Shown here in pieces: positions 1 to 5,500 of a stretch of 7,332 nt of DNA (positions are counted from its first letter, which is position 1; each line of letters starts with the position of its first letter). This DNA comes from Methylococcaceae bacterium (GTDB taxonomy: Bacteria; Pseudomonadota; Gammaproteobacteria; Methylococcales; Methylomonadaceae). The stretch spans positions 1 through 7,332 of the forward strand of contig JAUXDP010000156.1 of assembly GCA_030618325.1 (NCBI GenBank), given 5' to 3'. The notes beneath the pieces are model-generated. The model did not search any database. It saw only the letters and a list, made by a program, of their open reading frames with translations, and was not told the origin of the DNA. A program made the position numbers and the translations under genes.

Positions 1-153
1 AAAAATCAGTTGGATCACGGATTCTAGCACAAGCTCTTGATTCCACAGCACTTCAAAAAAATACCCGCTTAACCGAATGGGTGAAGCTAAGATTTTTTCA
101 AAGCACTGTGAAACCAATAACTTGCACTATAATTCCGCGACCAACTGATCTTT
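1..153 (-). repeat. Large imperfect inverted repeat (arms 1-62 and 92-153)
   Basis: The sequence read rightward from 1 realigns with the complement read leftward from 153. Over 61 aligned columns I count 48 identical bases, with one unpaired base in each arm (14 in the left arm, one A near 132-134 in the right). Of the 13 differences, 11 are transitions, and every one becomes a G-U wobble if the minus strand is RNA. The other two are G-A oppositions. On the plus strand the same 11 would be A-C clashes. The loop is 63-91. The left arm touches the window edge, so the stem may continue. The repeat is directly visible; that it acts as RNA is inference. Confidence 0.85.
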
Positions 154-278
154 CCAGGTTAAGAGCTGTTGTCAGTCGCATGCGGACGAAGCGCAGAAAC
201 CGGAGTTTACATGGAGAAATAAGGATTTCGAGCACCGCCCAAGCGTAACTGGCAGTGGCGCAGTAGATCTTGACCTGG
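1..278 (-). ncRNA. Candidate structured RNA downstream of narK-B
   Basis: This 281-base gene-free stretch follows the stop codon of narK-B on the same strand. Read as minus-strand RNA it can form a closing helix of 6+4 base pairs (273-278 with 154-159, 268-271 with 161-164). Within it lie a 7-bp stem (251-257 with 233-239), a 5-bp stem with a 4-base loop (216-229) and a 4-bp stem capped by a C-G-closed UCCG loop of the UNCG class (197-208). It is followed at once by the long hairpin at 1-153. No Rfam family is recognised. It could be a 3'UTR element, an independent RNA, or part of a mobile element continuing left of the window. Folding was done by hand. Confidence 0.35.
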
Positions 279-281
279 TTC

Positions 282-1751
282 TTAGTGCACGTCAATCATC
301 TGCACAGTCCCATCAGGCATCACTTCGGCCATGGCACCTTTGGGCTCATCTAGCAATATGCAAGCTACAGCGGCGATAGCCACCCCAATGGCAATAGTTA
401 TAAAAAACAGAGTCGGGGATACAAAAGAGAATACCGTGAGGAAAAAAACTGCACCTATATTGCCATAAGCCCCTACCATACCAGCAATCTGCCCAGTAAG
501 GCGGCGTTTAATCAAGGGGACAACTGCAAATACGCAACCTGCGGCAGAACCGGTAAAAAATGAACACCCCATCATAACAACAACCGCTAGATAAATCGGC
601 CAATCGGAATTAATTTGCGACATAAGGAAGAAACCCACCGATGCACCAGCCAATAGAATTACCAATGATTTCTTTCGACCAAACTTATCACTGATCCAGC
701 CTCCTGAGGGGCAGGAAATTACATCCACAGCAGCAAAGCAGGCACCAAGCATACCCGCTATCGAAACGGGAACTGCAAAGGTTTCCTTAAAGAACAAAGG
801 CAGCATCGAGACCACCGACAGCTCGACACCAAAGGTGACTGCATAGGCAAGGCTCAAAATGGCCACTTGTTTAAATTTGTATTGCATCACTTCATCCACC
901 GGCGTTTCGAAAATTTCGGCATTCACCTTATAAATTTGTGTGCATTGAAAGAGATAAAGACCACCGAGCATCCCATAAATAATATGGGTCGTTGCTTCTG
1001 TCAGTAATCCGAGCTGCAATACCTTCCAGGTTAAAACCCCAAGCGCCCCATACATCGGGATATTCAGTAGCAGGTAGAAGTAAAAATCTACCTTACTGGT
1101 CACTTCCAGGCCTCCCGTTTTATTGGGTTTGAAATAGGTTGATCCTATTGGTGTATCCGTCACCGTATTGTAGTAAATAACCGAGAAGATCAGCGCAATA
1201 ACACCAGTACATGCGGTGGCGTAACGCCAACCATCATCACCACCGACCAATAAAGCAATGGTTGGCAAACTTACTGCCGCGACAGCAGATCCAACATTAC
1301 CCATGCCTTTGTATATACCTTCGGCTAGCCCCATTTGTTTTGCTGGAAACCATTCACTTATCATGCGAATACCAATCACGAAACCCGCACCGGCAAACCC
1401 TAACAAAAACCGAGTTAGAGCCAACATTTCAAAGCTATCAGCCAAAGCAAAGGCAAAACACAACAGCGCAGTAATAAAGAGCAAAACTGAATAGGTTTTA
1501 CGGGGACCAAAGACATCCACCAACATACCAATAATGATACGGGCGGGTATAGTCAGCGCAACATTCAGTATTAACAGGGTTTTGATTTGCTGATCGGATA
1601 AACCAAATGACTCTTGTATCGCTATTAATAAGGGTGCATGGCTGAACCAAACCAGAAATGTGACAAAAAACGCAAGCCACGTCAGGTGCAAAATCTTAGT
1701 TTTGCCAGTGAAGGTGAAGAAATTCAGTTTCGAACTCACGCTACTGCTCAT
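282..1751 (-). CDS. Divergent NarK/NasA-family MFS transporter (narK-B)
   Basis: A 489-residue inner-membrane protein of the nitrate/nitrite porter branch of the major facilitator superfamily, clearly paralogous to the product of 3768-5234. Both begin with a KLN...ILHLTW block and end in DEPKG...DGTV..IDV. MFS loop motifs lie near 75-84 and 351-360. The TM2 arginine that contacts nitrate in NarK (R89 in E. coli) is present as R71. The second substrate arginine (R305 in E. coli) is replaced by C347 in the block SCPSGGW, where the paralog has ARPAGGW. The first nitrate-signature block is also altered (YKGMGN at 147-152 against YGGWGN); the second, GAYGNIG at 427-433, is kept. Two extra hydrophobic segments separate the six-helix halves. 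The start has a strong ribosome-binding site 9 bases upstream and the gene has its own NtrC/sigma-54 promoter. Family membership is secure; nitrate as substrate is doubtful. Confidence 0.93.
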   Translation of the reverse strand: MSSSVSSKLNFFTFTGKTKILHLTWLAFFVTFLVWFSHAPLLIAIQESFGLSDQQIKTLLILNVALTIPARIIIGMLVDVFGPRKTYSVLLFITALLCFAFALADSFEMLALTRFLLGFAGAGFVIGIRMISEWFPAKQMGLAEGIYKGMGNVGSAVAAVSLPTIALLVGGDDGWRYATACTGVIALIFSVIYYNTVTDTPIGSTYFKPNKTGGLEVTSKVDFYFYLLLNIPMYGALGVLTWKVLQLGLLTEATTHIIYGMLGGLYLFQCTQIYKVNAEIFETPVDEVMQYKFKQVAILSLAYAVTFGVELSVVSMLPLFFKETFAVPVSIAGMLGACFAAVDVISCPSGGWISDKFGRKKSLVILLAGASVGFFLMSQINSDWPIYLAVVVMMGCSFFTGSAAGCVFAVVPLIKRRLTGQIAGMVGAYGNIGAVFFLTVFSFVSPTLFFITIAIGVAIAAVACILLDEPKGAMAEVMPDGTVQMIDVH

Positions 1752-1760
1752 TATTATATT

Positions 1761-1766
1761 TCCTCC
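1761..1766 (-). promoter_or_regulatory. Ribosome-binding site of narK-B
   Basis: The minus strand reads GGAGGA, with 9 bases between it and the ATG at 1751-1749. It fixes the start and is the strongest Shine-Dalgarno sequence in the window. Confidence 0.8.
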
Positions 1767-1835
1767 AGTTTAAAGGTCGAATTTTATTTCTCTCCGTTCA
1801 AACCCAACCTGTCCGGCAACAAATCTTTATAGTGG

Positions 1836-1852
1836 AGCAAAAACCGAGCCAA
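1836..1852 (-). promoter_or_regulatory. Sigma-54 promoter of narK-B
   Basis: The minus strand reads TTGGCTCGGTTTTTGCT. It keeps the invariant GG and GC with 10 bases between them and differs from TTGGCACG-N4-TTGCT at one position (T for A in the -24 box). The predicted transcription start is about 1825, giving a leader of roughly 74 bases that carries the ribosome-binding site. Confidence 0.75.
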
Positions 1853-1904
1853 ACTGGTTTTCGTTATATTTATTGGGTATTTCTGGATTCTAATAATGAG
1901 AAAC

Positions 1905-1919
1905 GCACCTTTTAAGTGC
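1905..1919 (-). promoter_or_regulatory. NtrC-binding site upstream of narK-B
   Basis: The minus strand reads GCACTTAAAAGGTGC, which fits the NtrC pattern GCACY-N5-RGTGC completely. Its centre (1912) lies 87 bases upstream of the predicted start, nearly the same distance as the site in front of nirB. A GCACC half-site at 1925-1929, with its centre 20 bp away if extended to full length, may be a weak second dimer site; its other half matches poorly. Confidence 0.7.
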
Positions 1920-1978
1920 TTGCTGCACCAAATTTGTATATTGGACCGCCATAATATTTTGCAGCAGAGACAGTACGT

Positions 1979-3709
1979 TTATCCTTTATTAAGGAAATAA
2001 AGCAAAATTAAATTACTAAAAAATAACAAGCTTGAAACCAATTTCCAAAACAATAGCGGGTTGCGTTCGATAATTGGGATTTGTTGAGATTCTTTCAAAA
2101 AGTCCGGGTTTGGTTTTGAAAGGTCATGAATAAATTCGGATATTTCATCATAACGCGCTTGTGGAGCAATAGAAGTAGCTCGTTTTAACGCGCCATCAAT
2201 CCATATCGGCACCATGGTATTTTTATGAAAACTGGGCACATATTCCAATTTTGATAAATTCATTTTATTCGGATTTTCGGGCATATCTCGTCCGAAAGGC
2301 AATGCTCCATTTATCATCTCATAAGTGATAACACCCAAAGAATATAAATCTGACTTAACACCAGCTCGTTGTCCTAAATGATATTCCGGGGCGGTGTAAT
2401 TTAAGGTGCCCAATACATTTTCTTCGTTACTTTCCAGGGGCGTGATTTCTGCAATGCCTGCTATTTTGACTGAGCCGAAATCGATAATTTTTACGACACC
2501 GTTTGTATCAATCATGATGTTTTCTGGCTTTAAATCCTGATGTAGCATTTCCATGCGATGAAACGCGTTTAAACCCATGGCTATTTGTTTAACGATAATA
2601 CGAATTTCTCTAATATAGGGTTTGGGGTGGCTGTCCATCCACTCTCTTATCGTTTGCCCATGGATATATTCGGTTACATAGTAGATAAAGCTTTTTTTCC
2701 TGTCCGTACCCAGTACTTTCAAAACATTCTCATGCTGAATACGCTTCCCGGCCCATTCTTCATGCAAAAAATGTTCAATGTAACGGGTATCATCATCGAA
2801 TAAAATTGAAGGTGTTTTCAGAATAACCTGGATTTCATTTTTAGTATCGAAGGCACGATAGATCTGGGTGCGTTTACTGGCATGCAATTCCTCTTCAACA
2901 CGGTACCCGTCAAGTATCATTCCTGGTTCTAACAGAGGCGGAAAGGAAAGATTAATATGCCGACGCAAAATTTCATCTTCTTTTGCTAGCGGTAATTCAT
3001 CAACTTTAACCAACTGACAAGTCAGGTTGTCATCACTTTGGTTAGCACTCGCTTGATGAGCAATCTTTTCGGCAATGACTTGCATCTCCCCTTCTTGAAG
3101 CGCCATACTTCGCAAGGATTTTTCGTTAATAAAATCATGCACCCCATCGGTGGTCATGATAAAGAGGTCGTCCTTTTCCAATGGAAAGGCTTTGTAATCA
3201 ACCTCCAGGCGGGGCTCTATACCCATGGCGCGATTCAAATAATTCTTGTCTTTGGACACATGAATTCTATGATCTCGGGTCATTAATTCCAGATTACCCT
3301 TTCTTATGCGATAAATCCTGGAATCGCCAATGTGAAAAATATGTGCTGTGGTTGATTTGAACACTAAAATGCTCAGTGTACTAACCATACCCTTGGTCGA
3401 TTCATATTCCTGTTGTCCCTTGCTATATAGCCAGGAATTGGTCGCTGATAGAATTTTTTGTCCTGCATTCTTCACCGTCCACGAGTCTGGGGTACTAAAA
3501 TAATCGCTCAAAAAACTGACCACGCAACATTGGCTGGCTTCCTTGCCTGCATCACTACCACTCATGCCATCAGCAATAGCGATGGCTACACCTTTATGAG
3601 TCAATTGCGGTTCATCAGGAATCCTTGCACCATAAAAATCTTCATTATCCTCTTTAACGCCTTTATCGCTGTACGCACCTATGCTGACTTTTAATGTTGA
3701 GTTACTCAT
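1979..3709 (-). CDS. Bifunctional PP2C phosphatase / Ser-Thr protein kinase, membrane-anchored
   Basis: A 576-residue fusion. Residues 5-235 are a PP2C-type phosphatase with its metal-binding acidic motifs: EDNED 20-24, ADGMSG 46-51, GDSRIY 128-133, TTDGVHD 186-192 and DDN 226-228. Residues 268-530 are a Hanks-type kinase: ATP-binding lysine K298 in VILK, helix-C glutamate E317 or E318, catalytic HQDLKPEN 390-397 (D392, N397), DFG 410-412 and APE 440-442. The glycine-rich loop near 275-286 has no glycines and HRD is HQD. Residues 553-572 form one C-terminal membrane helix just before the end, so both domains should face the cytoplasm. The gene starts 58 bases after narK-A on the same strand and probably shares its promoter; no clear Shine-Dalgarno is seen. 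A role in nitrate uptake or reduction is inferred only from position. Confidence 0.93.
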   Translation of the reverse strand: MSNSTLKVSIGAYSDKGVKEDNEDFYGARIPDEPQLTHKGVAIAIADGMSGSDAGKEASQCCVVSFLSDYFSTPDSWTVKNAGQKILSATNSWLYSKGQQEYESTKGMVSTLSILVFKSTTAHIFHIGDSRIYRIRKGNLELMTRDHRIHVSKDKNYLNRAMGIEPRLEVDYKAFPLEKDDLFIMTTDGVHDFINEKSLRSMALQEGEMQVIAEKIAHQASANQSDDNLTCQLVKVDELPLAKEDEILRRHINLSFPPLLEPGMILDGYRVEEELHASKRTQIYRAFDTKNEIQVILKTPSILFDDDTRYIEHFLHEEWAGKRIQHENVLKVLGTDRKKSFIYYVTEYIHGQTIREWMDSHPKPYIREIRIIVKQIAMGLNAFHRMEMLHQDLKPENIMIDTNGVVKIIDFGSVKIAGIAEITPLESNEENVLGTLNYTAPEYHLGQRAGVKSDLYSLGVITYEMINGALPFGRDMPENPNKMNLSKLEYVPSFHKNTMVPIWIDGALKRATSIAPQARYDEISEFIHDLSKPNPDFLKESQQIPIIERNPLLFWKLVSSLLFFSNLILLYFLNKG

Positions 3710-3720
3710 GTGATTATTCT

Positions 3721-3743
3721 GTGGGATATGATATGCACCCTAC
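3721..3743 (-). other. Weak hairpin between narK-A and the kinase gene
   Basis: GTAGGG and CCCAC on the minus strand could pair with one bulged A around a 12-base loop. There is no U-tract, so it is not a convincing terminator. If real, it might stabilise or trim the narK-A message. Weak evidence. Confidence 0.2.
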
Positions 3744-3767
3744 ACTCAGGAACGGAATTGAAAAAAG

Positions 3768-5234
3768 TTATTTAACATCAATCAACTCTACAGTTCCGTC
3801 ATCCAGTATTTCAACCATCTGCCCTTTTGGTTCGTCCAGAAAAACCACGACACAGATAAAAACGAATACAGCTGTTGCCGCAATAGTCATAAAGAAAATA
3901 TCTGATGAAACAAATGATAATACAGTAAGGAATACTAACCCACCTACATTTCCAAAGGCTCCGACCATACCTGCAAATTGACCGGTCATGCGACGTTGAA
4001 TTAAAGGTACCATGGCATAGACTGCACCCGAACCACCTTTAGAAAAAATTCCAGCCAGAATCGTGGAGGCAACAACCAGCCATAAAGCCCAGTCGGAAGT
4101 AACGTTGCCTAAAATAAAAAAGCTCACTGCTGCACCTGCTGACGCAATACCTAAGGTGATTTTTCGACCTATTTTATCACTTATCCAGCCACCGGCAGGT
4201 CGTGCAAAAACATTTATAACTGGATAAATTCCTGCCAAAATACCGGCCATGATCGGCTCTACATTAAAAATATCAACATAATAAAGAGGTAGCATAGAGA
4301 CTACAGCCAGTTCAGCACCAAACGTCAACGAATAGGCAATATCAAGAATAGCAACTTGCTTGAAGGCATAACGCTGTATTTCTGGGACTTCAGTCTTAAA
4401 AATTGATTTATTAACTTGAATGATTTTCCAAACCTGAATCAAATACAAAACAATAAGAGCGGCATAAATCGCGTATGCAATCGTTTCGTCAAACCAGTGC
4501 ATTTTTGCTGATAACTTCCAGGTCAAAATACTCAGCGCAAGATACATCGGTGCATTCATAACAATGTACAGTACTAAATCCTTTTTGCTAGTGACTTCCA
4601 TTGCACCCATTTTTTTCGGTTTAAAGTAGGTTGAGCCTTTGGGTGTATTAGAAACACTAAAATAGTAAATAAACCCATATAGGATTGCGATGACTCCGAT
4701 TATGCCTACAGCATATCGCCAGCCATTTTCTGCACCAAAATAAACAGCAACTGAAGGTAAAATAAGGGCTGCACCGGCAGAGCCAAAGTTGCCCCAGCCA
4801 CCATAAATTCCTTGAGCAATACCGGTTTGTCGTGCCGGAAACCATTCAGAAATCATTCGGATGCCTACCACAAAACCTGCACCAACGAAGCCGGATAAAA
4901 ACCGGACAATCGCTAATTGCTGATAAGTTTGAGTTAAAGCAAATCCAATGCTGATAAGCCCTCCTAATATCAGTATTGATGAGAACAATTGTTTGGGGCC
5001 ATATTTATCAACCAGCATACCTACTACAATACGTGCCGGAATAGTGAGAGCAACATTAAGGATTAATAGTATTTTGACCTCTTGCTCAGTCAAATGCATG
5101 GCATCACGAATAGCGACCATTAAAGGTGCGTGCGCAAACCAGAGCATAAAACTGATAAAAAAAGCAAACCAAGTAAGGTGCAGTATGCGAATATTTCCAG
5201 AGAAAGATAATAGATTAAGTTTATTTGAGACCAT
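3768..5234 (-). CDS. narK: NarK/NasA-family nitrate/nitrite transporter (narK-A)
   Basis: A 488-residue MFS permease expected to move nitrate and/or nitrite across the inner membrane. Both substrate arginines of the family are present: R68 in TM2 (IPARIVVG) and R345 in TM8 (FARPAGGW). Both nitrate-signature regions are canonical: YGGWGNFGSA from 144 and GAFGNVGG from 425. MFS loop motifs are at 72-82 and 349-358. Between the six-helix halves, residues about 200-292 add two hydrophobic segments (220-241, 252-273), which explains the length against about 400-460 for typical NasA/NarK. It is divergent from nirB, shares its control region, and is followed by the kinase gene. The ATG at 5234 matches the paralog's N-terminus, but the AT-rich leader has no clear Shine-Dalgarno. 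Assimilatory use is inferred from the NtrC site and nirB. Confidence 0.95.
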   Translation of the reverse strand: MVSNKLNLLSFSGNIRILHLTWFAFFISFMLWFAHAPLMVAIRDAMHLTEQEVKILLILNVALTIPARIVVGMLVDKYGPKQLFSSILILGGLISIGFALTQTYQQLAIVRFLSGFVGAGFVVGIRMISEWFPARQTGIAQGIYGGWGNFGSAGAALILPSVAVYFGAENGWRYAVGIIGVIAILYGFIYYFSVSNTPKGSTYFKPKKMGAMEVTSKKDLVLYIVMNAPMYLALSILTWKLSAKMHWFDETIAYAIYAALIVLYLIQVWKIIQVNKSIFKTEVPEIQRYAFKQVAILDIAYSLTFGAELAVVSMLPLYYVDIFNVEPIMAGILAGIYPVINVFARPAGGWISDKIGRKITLGIASAGAAVSFFILGNVTSDWALWLVVASTILAGIFSKGGSGAVYAMVPLIQRRMTGQFAGMVGAFGNVGGLVFLTVLSFVSSDIFFMTIAATAVFVFICVVVFLDEPKGQMVEILDDGTVELIDVK

Positions 5235-5271
5235 GTTAAAATTTGTTTTAATTAAATCTGAGAATTATTTA

Positions 5272-5288
5272 AGCATAATGTGCGCCAA
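5272..5288 (-). promoter_or_regulatory. Sigma-54 promoter of narK-A (and probably the kinase gene)
   Basis: The minus strand reads TTGGCGCACATTATGCT, with the invariant GG-N10-GC. It has three departures from TTGGCACG-N4-TTGCT (G for A, A for G, A for T), so it is the weakest of the three sigma-54 candidates. Predicted start about 5261, leader about 27 bases. Confidence 0.62.
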
Positions 5289-5293
5289 AATTG

Positions 5294-5306
5294 TATCCCC
5301 TTGATT
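5294..5306 (-). promoter_or_regulatory. IHF-like site of the narK-A promoter
   Basis: The minus strand reads AATCAAGGGGATA, matching WATCAA-N4-TTR at 8 of the 9 specified positions. It is centred 39 bases upstream of the predicted narK-A start, between enhancer and promoter, where IHF commonly bends DNA at sigma-54 promoters. Alone this would be weak; its position mirrors the perfect site on the nirB side. Confidence 0.4.
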
Positions 5307-5321
5307 TGAAATAAATTATTC

Positions 5322-5334
5322 TGCCATATTGGCA
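5322..5334. promoter_or_regulatory. Dyad TGCCA-N3-TGGCA, possible operator
   Basis: A perfect 5+5 inverted repeat with a 3-base centre, about 67 bases upstream of the predicted narK-A start. The binding protein is unknown. Confidence 0.35.
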
Positions 5335-5351
5335 TTTTGTAGCAATAGTGA

Positions 5352-5367
5352 GTGTGGTTTCGCACAC
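5352..5367. promoter_or_regulatory. Dyad GTGTG-N6-CACAC, possible operator
   Basis: A perfect 5+5 inverted repeat around 6 bases, midway between the dyad at 5322 and the NtrC site. Read one register over it resembles TGTGA-N6-TCACA (the CRP pattern) with two mismatches, too few matches to assign. Its half-sites point the opposite way to NtrC half-sites. Confidence 0.3.
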
Positions 5368-5378
5368 AATCGCCCTTT

Positions 5379-5399
5379 TTTGCACTGTTTTGGTGCAAA
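5379..5399. promoter_or_regulatory. NtrC enhancer site shared by narK-A and nirB
   Basis: A perfect 7+7 palindrome, TTTGCAC-N7-GTGCAAA. Its core TGCACTGTTTTGGTGCA (5381-5397) is a textbook NtrC dimer site like those at glnA. The centre, 5389, is 88 bases upstream of the predicted nirB start and 128 bases upstream of the predicted narK-A start. NtrC is the phosphorylated nitrogen-limitation activator of sigma-54 RNA polymerase. Only one full site is visible, so a second, weaker one may be needed for oligomer assembly. Confidence 0.8.
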
Positions 5400-5430
5400 T
5401 ATCTCTATCTTATTTTCAGAGTTCTTTACC

Positions 5431-5443
5431 AATCAATAGCTTA
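5431..5443 (+). promoter_or_regulatory. IHF site of the nirB promoter
   Basis: AATCAATAGCTTA matches WATCAA-N4-TTR at every specified position. It is centred 40 bases upstream of the predicted nirB start, between the NtrC site and the sigma-54 promoter, the expected place for an enhancer-looping bend. Confidence 0.6.
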
Positions 5444-5449
5444 CGAGCA

Positions 5450-5466
5450 TTGGCACAGACCCTGCT
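5450..5466 (+). promoter_or_regulatory. Sigma-54 promoter of nirB
   Basis: TTGGCACAGACCCTGCT has an intact TTGGCAC -24 box and the invariant GG-N10-GC, with two departures from TTGGCACG-N4-TTGCT. The predicted start is about 5477, leaving a leader of about 24 bases. That is too short for a NasR/NasT-type antiterminator RNA. Confidence 0.75.
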
Positions 5467-5490
5467 AGCTGCTCGATATACAGATTTACT

Positions 5491-5496
5491 AAGGTG
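5491..5496 (+). promoter_or_regulatory. Ribosome-binding site of nirB
   Basis: AAGGTG lies 4 bases before the ATG at 5501, a one-mismatch Shine-Dalgarno (AAGGAG) that supports this start. Confidence 0.6.
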
Positions 5497-5500
5497 AAAA

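Noticed and set aside
1..153. Integron attC site
   Set aside because: The arms read GTT...AAC on both strands, the reverse of the AAC...GTT boundary arrangement of attC; the stem is unusually long and there is no nearby integrase or cassette.
98..295. Possible 65-codon gene on the minus strand, overlapping the 3' end of narK-B
   Set aside because: No recognisable family or convincing ribosome-binding site; it coincides with the proposed structured RNA and half of the inverted repeat, and its start lies inside narK-B.
1211..1494. Overlapping plus-strand open frames within narK-B, and similar ones inside the kinase and narK-A genes
   Set aside because: They are antisense shadows of well-supported genes, with low-complexity translations and no domain features or ribosome-binding sites.
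1940..1995. Rho-independent terminator after the kinase gene
   Set aside because: The only short palindrome overlaps the stop codon, is AT-rich with about 5 bp, and has no following U-tract on the minus strand.
5353..5368. CRP-like site TGTG-N8-CACA
   Set aside because: The two flanking core positions mismatch (G for A, A for T), and the perfect symmetry falls on a different register (5352-5367).
5352..5399. Dual-hairpin leader RNA for a NasR/NasT-type ANTAR antiterminator upstream of nirB
   Set aside because: Both dyads lie upstream of the predicted nirB start, leaving a leader of only about 24 bases. The loops lack the A1/G4 hexaloop pattern and there is no terminator stem. One dyad is explained by NtrC.
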